A stretch of 64,000 nt of DNA from Halorubrum sp. CBA1229. GTDB taxonomy: Archaea > Halobacteriota > Halobacteria > Halobacteriales > Haloferacaceae. The DNA is taken from positions 930,001 through 994,000 of the forward strand of contig NZ_CP054585.1 of assembly GCF_003721435.2 (NCBI RefSeq), given 5' to 3'. The position numbers were made by a program, and so were the translations under genes. This document shows positions 42,518-49,585 of the stretch, in pieces. The first letter of the stretch is position 1. Each line of letters opens with the position of its first letter. Under the pieces are notes generated by a model. It was not told where the DNA came from. It did not search any database and was given only the letters and a program-made list of their open reading frames with translations.

Positions 42518-42739
42518 TCAGCACCACTCTTCGAGGACGGTCGCGTCGGTCTCGTCGACCGAGACCCACGCGTTCTCCCGCGAGACGTCCGCGATCACCA
42601 GCTCCGGTCGCGACGCCGACGAGTCGATCGACGCCATCACGTCCGGGGAGTCGTCGGCGTCGAGCGTCGGATCCGTGGGCAGCGCCGTCCGACGGTGATC
42701 GGGGTCCGGGTCGTCCCAAGGAGTGGAACTCCGTGACAT
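42518..42739 (-). CDS. Small haloarchaeal protein of unknown function (DUF7556-like)
   Basis: The 73-residue protein has a disordered front (MSRSSTPWDDPDPDHRRT) and a compact end 'DVMASIDSSASRPELVIADV' followed by 'SRENAWVSVDETDATVLEEW', which looks conserved. I recall similar proteins as DUF7556, unverified. It has no catalytic motif. The promoter lies next to an AT-rich 'GATTGTGAATTGTTCACAGT' with the near-palindrome GTGAATTGTTCAC (about 42743-42755) directly upstream of its ATG, a possible regulator site. It converges with panE and diverges from the CBS gene. Confidence 0.65.
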   Translation of the reverse strand: MSRSSTPWDDPDPDHRRTALPTDPTLDADDSPDVMASIDSSASRPELVIADVSRENAWVSVDETDATVLEEWC

Positions 42740-43021
42740 GATTGTGAATTGTTCACAGTAGGTATAAGGGTTCCGGACCGGAGCCGTCCGCCGTCGGTGG
42801 ATCCCCGCATCGAGCAACGGAATCAACGGTTGAACCGGTCTTACGCCGTCGATCGGACGGGTATCAGCTGCGTTGCGCGTCGATCCGACGGACGGGTTGA
42901 ATCGGTGTCGTGTGCGTCCCGCCTCGGAGGGTCGAACCCCGCCGGCGAGCGCCGAGCTTCCCCCGCGCCGTCGCCGACCACCTTCGCAGTATACAAGAGG
43001 TGCCACGCTGAAAGACGGTGC

Positions 43022-43870
43022 ATGAACGTATCAGACGCCATGACGCCGCGGTCGGATCTCGTCGTCGTCGAGATCCCGGGGAGCCGGAACGACGTGCTGG
43101 AGTACATCCAAGAGTACGGTTTCTCCTCGGTCCCCGTCGTGAAGGACGTCGACGGCGACGAGGTGTACCGCGGGCTCGTCAGCCGGGACGACCTCATCGA
43201 GCAGCCGGACGAAGACCAGCTCGCGCTGCTGATGCGGGAGGTCCCGACGGTCGGCGCTGACGACGACATCGTCGGCGCCGCGGCCACGATGGTCGCCGAG
43301 AGCTCCCGCCGGCTCCCGGTCGTCGACGGCGATCGGATCGTCGGTATCCTCACGGTCACCGACGTGGTGCGGGCGATCGCCCGCGGCAAGATCGACGGTG
43401 ACACCGAGGTCGGCGGGCTCGCGACCACGGCGGTCAACGCGACCCACACCGAGACCCCGCTGCCGGTCGCCGAGCGGGAGATCGGGCTCGCGAACGTCCC
43501 CTACGCGGTCGTACTGGACGACGACGCCGCGATCGCGGGCATGCTCACCGAGGTCGACATCCTCGAAGTCGCCCGCGTCGTCGAGGGCGAGGCGAGCACG
43601 GGCGACTCCATCGCCGAGCAGGACTCCGAGTGGTCGTGGGAGGGCATCAAGGCGACCGGCGCGCGCTACCTCCCGACCCGCAACGTGGAGCTCCCGGCCG
43701 GGGCGACCCGCCACTTCATGACCGCGGACCTGATCACGGTCAGCCCCACCCGGACGGCGAAGGAGGTCGCCCAGGAGCTCATCAGCAACGACATCGAGCA
43801 GGTCCCCCTGGTCAACGGCACCGACCTCGACGGCATCGTGCGCGACGTGGACCTGCTGGAGGGCCTCTAG
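43022..43870 (+). CDS. Protein with four CBS domains
   Basis: The 282-residue protein consists of four CBS repeats, which bind adenosine nucleotides or S-adenosyl compounds. Repeat beginnings are 'MNVSDAMTPRSDLVVVEIPG', 'LMREVPTVGADDDIVGAAAT', 'GLATTAVNATHTETPLPVAE' and 'FMTADLITVSPTRTAKEVAQ', and each ends in a 'GIL/GIV-TVTDV/DVDLL' segment. It has no attached effector domain. Its stop codon directly abuts the ATG of the glycyl-tRNA synthetase gene with no spacer, so coordinated expression is likely. The start is the ATG at 43022. Confidence 0.87.
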   Translation: MNVSDAMTPRSDLVVVEIPGSRNDVLEYIQEYGFSSVPVVKDVDGDEVYRGLVSRDDLIEQPDEDQLALLMREVPTVGADDDIVGAAATMVAESSRRLPVVDGDRIVGILTVTDVVRAIARGKIDGDTEVGGLATTAVNATHTETPLPVAEREIGLANVPYAVVLDDDAAIAGMLTEVDILEVARVVEGEASTGDSIAEQDSEWSWEGIKATGARYLPTRNVELPAGATRHFMTADLITVSPTRTAKEVAQELISNDIEQVPLVNGTDLDGIVRDVDLLEGL

Positions 43871-45655
43871 ATGGCCGCGGGCGACCTCGTCGAGCTGGCG
43901 AAGCGGCGCGGCTTCTTCTTCGGCTCGAACGGCGCGTACGGGGGGACGGCCGGCTTCTACACGTTCGGTCCGCAGGGCGCGGCGCTGAAGCGGAACTTAG
44001 AGGACGCGTGGCGCGACCGGTTCACCATCCGCGAGGGGAACCGCGAGATCGAGGCGCCGACGGTGATGCCCGAGCCCGTCTTCGAGGCCTCAGGTCACCT
44101 GGAGGGGTTCGACGACATGCTCGTCGAGTGCGGCGAGTGCGGCGAGTCCCACCGCGCCGACCACCTCGTCGAGGCGGTCACCGACATCGAGGACGCCGAG
44201 GCGCTCCCCGGCGACGAGGTCGAGGCCCTCATCGCTGACAACGACATCGCCTGCCCCTCCTGCGGCACCCCGCTCGCGGGCGAGCCGGTCGAGGACTTCA
44301 ACCTCATGTTCGCGACCGACATCGGGCCGGGCGACGGCCAGCCCGGCTACCTCCGGCCGGAGACCGCGCAGGGGATCTTCGTCGAGTTCCCGCGGCTGAA
44401 GGAGTACGCCCGCGGGAACCTCCCGTTCGGGATCACCCAGATCGGCCCCGCCTACCGCAACGAGATCTCGCCGCGCGGCGGGCTCCTCCGCCTGCGCGAG
44501 TTCACGCAGGCCGAGCTGGAGCAGTTCATCGACCCGGAGGAGGACGAACCACCGCTGGACCGCGTCCGCGACGTCGGCGTGCGGCTGTACCCGGCGACCG
44601 AACAGGAGGCCGAGGACGGCGAGTACGTCGAGACGACGGTCGGCGAGGCGGTCGACGAGGGCGTCATCGGCTCCCCGTGGGTCGGCTACTACCTCGGCGT
44701 CGCCAAGGAGTGGTACGAGCGCGTCGGCGTCGACACCGACCGGTTCCGGTTCCGCCAGCACCTCGCGGGCGAGCGCGCCCACTACGCGGCCGACTGCTGG
44801 GACGCGGAGAGCGAGGTCGACGGCGACTGGATCGAGATCGCCGGGTTCTCCTACCGCTCCGACTACGACCTCTCGAAGCACGGCGAGTACGGCGACGATT
44901 CCTTTACGGTGTTCAAGCGCTACGACGAGCCGAAGACGGTCGAGCGCGCGACGGTCGACCCCGACATGTCGGTCCTCGGCCCCGAGTTCGGCGGCGACGC
45001 CGGCGCGGTCGCCGACGCGCTTGAGACGCTCGCCGAGCGCGACCCCGACGCCTTCGACGGCGAGACGGTCTCGGTCGACGTGAACGGGGACACGCGTGAG
45101 GTCGACGTCGACGTCGCGAACTTCGCGGTCGAGGAGACCACCGAGAGCGGCGAGCACATCACGCCGCACGTCGTCGAGCCCTCCTTCGGCGTGGGCCGCA
45201 CCGTCCAGACGCTCCTCGCGCACTCGTACCGCGAGGACGAGGTCGACGACGAGGCCCGGACGTACCTCTCCTTAGAGCCCGAGATCGCGCCGCAGGACGC
45301 CGCGGTGTTCCCGCTGGTGACCAACGACGACCGGCTCGTGGAACTCGCGGACCGGGTCGCCGCCGACCTGCGCGCGGCCGGCCTCGCGGTGGCGTACGAC
45401 GACTCCGGCTCGATCGGGCGGCGCTACCGCCGGCAGGACGAGGTCGGCACGCCGTTCTGCGTCACGGTCGACCGCGACGGGATCGAGGGTGACGGCCCCG
45501 ACACCGTCACCGTCCGCGAGCGCGACTCGGCGGCGCAGGTCCGGGTCCCCGCCGACGAGTTGGCCGGCGAGCTGGCCGCGCTCCGCGCGGGCGAGTCGTT
45601 CGACGCGCTGCTGGACCGGTACGAGACGGTCGAGACCGACGTCGAGACCAGCTGA
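43871..45655 (+). CDS. glyS: Glycine-tRNA ligase
   Basis: The 594-residue class II synthetase charges tRNA-Gly. It is of the archaeal/eukaryotic homodimeric type: 'LAKRRGFFFGSNGAYGGTAG' (start), motif 1 region 'EAPTVMPEPVFEASGHLEGF', a zinc-like module 'ECGECGESHRADHLVEAV' and 'CPSCGTPLAGE', motif 2 'IGPAYRNEISPRGGLLRLREF', motif 3 'VVEPSFGVGRTVQTLLAHSY' and a C-terminal anticodon domain (about 475-585, 'FPLVTNDDRLVELADRVAAD'). It begins directly after the CBS protein stop and is followed four bases later by the GTG start of the kinase-like gene. Confidence 0.96.
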   Translation: MAAGDLVELAKRRGFFFGSNGAYGGTAGFYTFGPQGAALKRNLEDAWRDRFTIREGNREIEAPTVMPEPVFEASGHLEGFDDMLVECGECGESHRADHLVEAVTDIEDAEALPGDEVEALIADNDIACPSCGTPLAGEPVEDFNLMFATDIGPGDGQPGYLRPETAQGIFVEFPRLKEYARGNLPFGITQIGPAYRNEISPRGGLLRLREFTQAELEQFIDPEEDEPPLDRVRDVGVRLYPATEQEAEDGEYVETTVGEAVDEGVIGSPWVGYYLGVAKEWYERVGVDTDRFRFRQHLAGERAHYAADCWDAESEVDGDWIEIAGFSYRSDYDLSKHGEYGDDSFTVFKRYDEPKTVERATVDPDMSVLGPEFGGDAGAVADALETLAERDPDAFDGETVSVDVNGDTREVDVDVANFAVEETTESGEHITPHVVEPSFGVGRTVQTLLAHSYREDEVDDEARTYLSLEPEIAPQDAAVFPLVTNDDRLVELADRVAADLRAAGLAVAYDDSGSIGRRYRRQDEVGTPFCVTVDRDGIEGDGPDTVTVRERDSAAQVRVPADELAGELAALRAGESFDALLDRYETVETDVETS

Positions 45656-45659
45656 ACCC

Positions 45660-46277
45660 GTGCCCCTTCCGGCGGCGGAGTGGCGGACCGAGGTGGAGTT
45701 CGAGCGGCGGCTGGTCCACTCCGGGGGGACCCTCTACCCGGTGCCGTACCTGCTCGGCTGGTTCACGTGGACGGAGACGCGCTACTTCCTCGTGGCCGCG
45801 CTCGCCGTCGTCCTCGCGTTGGAGTTCCTCCGGCTCGTGATCGGCCTCAACCACTGGCTCTACCGGAAGCTCACCCGAGAGTACGAGACCGACGCGCTCG
45901 CCGGCTACGCGCTGTACCAAGTGAGCATGACCGGCGCGGTCCTCCTCTTGGAGCCGACGCTCGCGATCCCCGCGATGTGGATGCTCTCCGTGGGCGACCC
46001 CGTCAGCGGCGCGCTCGGGGACAACGACGCCACGGAACCGAAGCGGCCCGCCGCGTGGGTCGCGATGTTCCTCGTCTGCTTCGGACTCGCCGTCCCCTTC
46101 ACCATCCCGACGTTCGGCCCCGACGTGGGCGTCGTCGTCGCGATGGCGGGCGCCGCCCCCGCCGCCGTCGCCGACGGGCTCCCGCCGATGATCCGCGGCG
46201 TCGCCGTCGACGACAACCTCACTATCCCGCCCGCCGCCGCCGGCGGGATGCTCCTCGCGCTCGCGGTGTTGGGATAG
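45660..46277 (+). CDS. Dolichol kinase-like/CTP-dependent membrane kinase family protein
   Basis: The 205-residue membrane protein has five or six hydrophobic segments. 'FERRLVHSGGTLYPVPYLLG' corresponds to the RKLxH motif of polyprenol kinases and phosphatidate cytidylyltransferase relatives; 'MWMLSVGDPVSGALGDND' is the D-P-x-(A/S)-x-x-G nucleotide-binding motif. Dolichol kinase makes dolichyl phosphate for N-glycosylation, which suits haloarchaeal S-layer biology. GTG at 45660 is the start, four bases after the glyS stop. It may be CTP-dependent. Polyprenol versus lipid substrate is not resolved. Confidence 0.75.
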   Translation: MPLPAAEWRTEVEFERRLVHSGGTLYPVPYLLGWFTWTETRYFLVAALAVVLALEFLRLVIGLNHWLYRKLTREYETDALAGYALYQVSMTGAVLLLEPTLAIPAMWMLSVGDPVSGALGDNDATEPKRPAAWVAMFLVCFGLAVPFTIPTFGPDVGVVVAMAGAAPAAVADGLPPMIRGVAVDDNLTIPPAAAGGMLLALAVLG

Positions 46278-46319
46278 GTCGTGGGGCGGGTAGCCGCTCG
46301 ATAACGAGCGAAGGGCGCG

Positions 46320-46720
46320 GTGGTTATTTATAAATCAACAGTTGTGGTGGCGCGCGCCTCCGAGCGCTCGCTTATAAGCGAGCGCGAGGAGCGCCGCGCG
46401 AGGGAGTCGGTCGCCCGGAGCAACGTGGAGGGCGACCGACGAGGTTGGGGAGGCGTGAGGTGCGGTGCTGTGCGGTCAGGGTGGGACTCAAAGGGGCAGC
46501 CGTGAGGCGGGCGCAGGCGACGCAAGCACTGGAAGGAGCGAACGAAGTGAGCGACTGAAGCGCGCAGCGAGCGTGCGTCCGCCTCACGGCTGGGGCTTTG
46601 AAGGCGTTCACCGTCGATCTGTTATCCCGCACGTACAGCCGAGCGGCTAGGGCTTTGGAAGCGTCTGTCAGAGATTACTAGTCAGCCATTTATAAAGAAT
46701 CAGTGGCCATTTATAAAGAA
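46320..46720 (+). repeat. Structured dispersed repeat, copy B (complete)
   Basis: This is the fullest copy of the element also found at 7022-7412 and 27996-28216. It starts GGTTATTTATAAATC and has hairpin I with a perfect 22-base palindrome (46364-46385, arms GCGCTCGCTTA). Hairpin II pairs GTCGGTCGCC (46406-46415) with GGCGACCGAC (46431-46440). Hairpin III pairs 46498-46515 with 46574-46591 over 18 positions. GAGGCGTGAGGTGCGGT and GGGACTCAAAGGGGCAG are shared with copy A. The tail GGCTGGGGCTTTGAAGG-CGTTCACCGTCGATCT is followed by GGCTAGGGCTTTGG and by two copies of GCCATTTATAAAGAATC spaced 21 bases. It lies between the convergent dolichol kinase-like and L40e genes. Confidence 0.78.
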
Positions 46721-46803
46721 TCGACCCAGCGATCGTCGGAGACGACGCACACGTAGCTAACAGACCCAACCGAGCCGCAGAGAACCGATTACGGAACGAT
46801 CGC

Positions 46804-46953
46804 TTACGTCGCGCGGCGTTCCTTCGCCTTGGGGCGGAGGTTCTTGTAGCCGCACTTGCGGCAGCGCTTCGCGTCGGAAGAGTTGCGAGCGTTACAGCGC
46901 ATGCAGATCTGCCGGTCGAGGTTGCGGCGTTCCGCGGCGTCGAAGCTGGCCAT
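46804..46953 (-). CDS. rpl40e: 50S ribosomal protein L40e
   Basis: The 49-residue protein is the archaeal L40e zinc protein: '[20 protein letters not shown]' followed by '[20 protein letters not shown]' and PKAKERRAT. The four cysteines (CxxC...CxxC) bind one zinc and the tail is basic. It is too short for most gene prediction cut-offs. It is the downstream neighbour of a thioredoxin gene on the same strand. Confidence 0.95.
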   Translation of the reverse strand: MASFDAAERRNLDRQICMRCNARNSSDAKRCRKCGYKNLRPKAKERRAT

Positions 46954-47048
46954 ACGGCTACTGTCGCGGCGACGCTGTAAAAGGTTGCGAGACGCGGCGG
47001 CGGATCGGCGACCCGCTCCGCCGCCGTTTCGGGCGTGCGTGCCGAGCC

Positions 47049-47318
47049 TCAGGCGCCGGCCTCGGACAGCGCGGCCTCGATGTCCTCGCGCTGGGTGACG
47101 CCGACGAATCGGTCCACGACGCCGTCGTCGTTCTCGATGATCAGCGTCGGGAGCGAGCGTACCTGATACTGGTTGGCGACGTCCTGCTCCTCGTCGACGT
47201 TCACCTTCTGGAGCTCGAAGGCGTCGCCGAGGTCCTCCTGGATCTCCTCCAGGATCGGGTCCTGCGTCTTACACGGGCCGCACCAGTCAGCGTGAAAATC
47301 CAGCAGTCGAACAGTCAT
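47049..47318 (-). CDS. trxA: Thioredoxin
   Basis: The 89-residue thioredoxin-fold protein has the classical active site in '[20 protein letters not shown]' (C13, C16) and the cis-proline in '[16 protein letters not shown]'. It reduces disulfides in cytoplasmic proteins and is a likely partner of thioredoxin reductase at 8116-9186. The start is the ATG at 47318; the frame stays open far upstream without similarity. It lies before L40e on the same strand, and is divergent from Sec61 beta. Confidence 0.92.
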   Translation of the reverse strand: MTVRLLDFHADWCGPCKTQDPILEEIQEDLGDAFELQKVNVDEEQDVANQYQVRSLPTLIIENDDGVVDRFVGVTQREDIEAALSEAGA

Positions 47319-47465
47319 TATCCGGGCGATTCTACCGTCGGACCGCGCATAAGGGTTTCCCACTCGGCGATACGCGGGGGCTGTCGGTCTCGGGTCGCCG
47401 ACCGCGGCCGCGGCTCGTCGACCGCGAGCGAAACGTTTAGAACGACGCGCGGACCACGCTCGGGT

Positions 47466-47630
47466 ATGAGCAGTGGTTCCAACTCCGGCGGGCTGATGTC
47501 CAGTGCGGGACTGGTCCGCTACTTCGACAACGAGGACCGGAACGCGATCTCGATGAGCCCCAAGACCGTCCTCGCGTTCTGCGTCCTCTTCGGCGTCTTC
47601 GTGCAGGTCCTCTCGCTGACCGTCGCGTAA
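47466..47630 (+). CDS. secG: Preprotein translocase subunit Sec61 beta
   Basis: The 54-residue protein matches archaeal Sec61 beta (SecG in some annotations): a Ser/Gly-rich head '[20 protein letters not shown]', '[20 protein letters not shown]' and one C-terminal transmembrane helix. It is a small subunit of the SecY channel. The start is the ATG at 47466, not the frame opening further upstream. An AT-poor promoter 'CGAAACGTTTAGAACG' lies 25 bases ahead. Confidence 0.93.
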   Translation: MSSGSNSGGLMSSAGLVRYFDNEDRNAISMSPKTVLAFCVLFGVFVQVLSLTVA

Positions 47631-47711
47631 CGGTCCGACCCCCGTTCGAACGCTCTCCGCCCACCGACCGGTAGCGCGCCCTTTTTGCCCGTCCCCGACC
47701 GAGTCGATCAC

Positions 47712-48305
47712 ATGAAAGCAGGCGTCATCGCCGTGCAGGGCGACGTGGCCGAGCACGCCGCCGCCGTCCGGAACGCCGCGGCCGCCCACGACGAACCCGC
47801 GGAGGTCGTCGAGGTCCGCGACGCCGGGATCGTGCCCGACTGCGACGTCCTCCTCATGCCGGGCGGGGAGTCGACCACCATCTCGCGGCTGATCCACCGA
47901 GAGGGGATCGCCGCGGAGATCCGCGACCACGTCGCGAGCGGGAAGCCCGTGCTCGCCACCTGCGCCGGGCTCATCGTCTGCTCGCGGGACGCGAAGGACG
48001 ACCGGGTCGACGCGCTCGGGCTCGTCGACGCCTCCGTCGACCGCAACGCCTTCGGCCGACAGAAGGACTCCTTCGAGGCGAAGATCCCGGTGACCGGGCT
48101 CGACGACCCGTTCCACGCCGTGTTCATCCGCGCGCCGCTCATCGACGAGGTCGGCGCGGACGTCGAGGTGCTCGCGACCGTCGACGGCCGCCCGGTCGCG
48201 GTGCGCGACGGGCCCGTCGTCGCCACCGCGTTCCACCCGGAGCTCACCGACGACCCGCGGATCCACGACCTCGCCTTCTTCCCCCAGCGCGAGGTGATCG
48301 CGTGA
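47712..48305 (+). CDS. pdxT: Pyridoxal 5'-phosphate synthase glutaminase subunit
   Basis: The 197-residue class I glutaminase supplies ammonia to PdxS for vitamin B6 synthesis. It starts 'MKAGVIAVQGDVAEHAAAVR', has the oxyanion loop 'LLMPGGESTTISRLI', the nucleophile in 'VLATCAGLIVCSRDAKDD' and the catalytic His-Glu pair in 'VVATAFHPELTDD'. PdxS is not encoded in this window. Its stop codon overlaps the GTG start of hisE by four bases, so the two are cotranslated although they belong to different pathways. Confidence 0.94.
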   Translation: MKAGVIAVQGDVAEHAAAVRNAAAAHDEPAEVVEVRDAGIVPDCDVLLMPGGESTTISRLIHREGIAAEIRDHVASGKPVLATCAGLIVCSRDAKDDRVDALGLVDASVDRNAFGRQKDSFEAKIPVTGLDDPFHAVFIRAPLIDEVGADVEVLATVDGRPVAVRDGPVVATAFHPELTDDPRIHDLAFFPQREVIA

Positions 48306-48646
48306 GCGACCCCGAAGCGGGACGCGACGAGGCGGGCAGAATCGAAGAGACGGGCGGAAGCGGCGAGGCCGTCCTCGACGAGCTGTTCGCCACCATCGAG
48401 TCGCGCAAGGCGGAGCTCCCCGAGGGGTCGTACACCGCCTCGCTGTTCACCCACGAGAAGGGCGAGAACGCCGTCTTAGAGAAGATCGGCGAGGAGTCGA
48501 CCGAGGCCATCCTCGCGGCGAAGGACGACGACCTCGAGGAGCTCACCGCCGAGAGCGCCGACCTTGTCTACCACCTCCTGGTGCTGCTCGCGATGAAGGA
48601 CCTCGACCTCGAGGACCTCCGCGGCGAGCTCCGCGATCGGTTCTGA
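48302..48646 (+). CDS. hisE: Phosphoribosyl-ATP diphosphatase
   Basis: The 114-residue protein performs the second step of histidine synthesis, hydrolysing phosphoribosyl-ATP to phosphoribosyl-AMP. The MazG-like helical core reads 'VLDELFATIESRKAELPEGS', 'YTASLFTHEKGENAVLEKIG' and 'EESTEAILAAKDDDLEELTA', with EExxE metal ligands (EESTE). GTG at 48302 is the start, overlapping pdxT by four bases. The first 25 residues are disordered. Confidence 0.94.
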   Translation: MSDPEAGRDEAGRIEETGGSGEAVLDELFATIESRKAELPEGSYTASLFTHEKGENAVLEKIGEESTEAILAAKDDDLEELTAESADLVYHLLVLLAMKDLDLEDLRGELRDRF

Positions 48647-48773
48647 CTAAAACACTATATAGCTCACGCGGAAACGGACTTACCCGACCGAGAGGTGACT
48701 CAGTATCCTTCGTATTGAATTCCGGACGTCGCTCTCGGGCGTCATCGGCGAGATCGCCGAACGCGTCCCCGAC

Positions 48774-49418
48774 GTGCGGTCGATCAACTTCGAGAACGCC
48801 TTCTACGCGGACGACGGCGACTGGATCGAGTCGCTGCTCGTCGCGTCAGCGTCGCCGTTCGACCCCGAAGCGGCGTTGGCGGACCTCTCTCGCGTCGAAC
48901 TGTTCCACTGCGAGCAGGTGGTGGACGGATCGACGGAGCCGACCTATCGGCTGACCGTCGTCGCACACGAACCCTACCCGTTCCTCCTCGGCGTCGTGCT
49001 GCGTGAGAACGCGATCCCGAACCGGTTGGAGTTCCTGAACGGTCACCTCCGCGGAGTCGTCACGGTCACCGAGTGGGAGTCGTTCCGGACGCTCGCGGAC
49101 AGGATCCAGGAGCAGTTCGGCGAGTTCGAGCTCCTGAGCGTGAACCAGGTCGAGACGACCGGCGAACCGCTCGGAAGCGGACAGCTCGGACGAGCCCTGC
49201 GGAACGAGCTCTCGCCCGAACAGCTGACCGTGCTGCGGACCGCCCATCGGATGGGGTACTTCGACGCGCCGCGGCGAGTGTCGGCGGACGAGATCGCCGC
49301 CGAGCTCGACATCGCGCAGTCGACGCTCAGCGAGCGGCTGCGACTCGCAGAGAAGCGGCTGTTCGATCTCGTCTTCTCCGTCCCCGACGAGTCGTCGACC
49401 GACGCCGCCGACAGATAG
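48774..49418 (+). CDS. HTH-10 (bacterioopsin-activator type) regulator, start uncertain
   Basis: The protein, at least 214 residues, has the C-terminal HTH-10 domain: 'LSPEQLTVLRTAHRMGYFDA' then 'PRRVSADEIAAELDIAQSTL' and 'SERLRLAEKRLFDLVFSV'. The N-terminal domain is beta-rich like other bat-type regulators. The first possible standard start is GTG at 48774. But family-like coding continues upstream in the same frame to an in-frame TGA at 48696, reading ILRIEFRTSLSGVIGEIAER-VPDV, with no ATG, GTG or TTG; the typical beginning of such proteins falls there. A non-standard start (ATC or ATT) or a mutated start is possible. It is upstream of the binding-protein operon and is its likely regulator. 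Confidence 0.78.
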   Translation: MRSINFENAFYADDGDWIESLLVASASPFDPEAALADLSRVELFHCEQVVDGSTEPTYRLTVVAHEPYPFLLGVVLRENAIPNRLEFLNGHLRGVVTVTEWESFRTLADRIQEQFGEFELLSVNQVETTGEPLGSGQLGRALRNELSPEQLTVLRTAHRMGYFDAPRRVSADEIAAELDIAQSTLSERLRLAEKRLFDLVFSVPDESSTDAADR

Positions 49419-49512
49419 CTAGCGACCGGGGACTCGGAATCGAAACTGCGCGACCGCTCTCGATCGGCGGAGACGGTGAACCCGCCGCGATCGGCCTCGG
49501 ATCTCGTATCCC

Positions 49513-49534
49513 TAATAAAGAATGATGAATATTG
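49513..49534 (+). promoter_or_regulatory. 22-base conserved promoter motif of the binding-protein operon
   Basis: The motif TAATAAAG-A-ATGATGAATATTG ends 51 bases before the ATG of the solute-binding protein. A copy differing by one base lies at 57869-57890 on the minus strand before the acyl-CoA synthetase gene with 48 bases to its ATG. The AT-rich part may be the TATA region with an operator overlapping it. Confidence 0.6.
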
Positions 49535-49585
49535 TGCGGTATCGGGGGTAGGTACAACGGAGTTACGGGGATACGTACGGGTGGA

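Noticed and set aside
42925-42945. A tRNA T-loop-like GGGTCGAACCCC
   Set aside because: No matching acceptor, D-arm or anticodon arm could be folded around it. I found no tRNA gene in the window.
46372-46632. Minus-strand frame inside repeat copy B
   Set aside because: It only mirrors the repeat element; there is no start context or protein family, and copy C cannot encode it.
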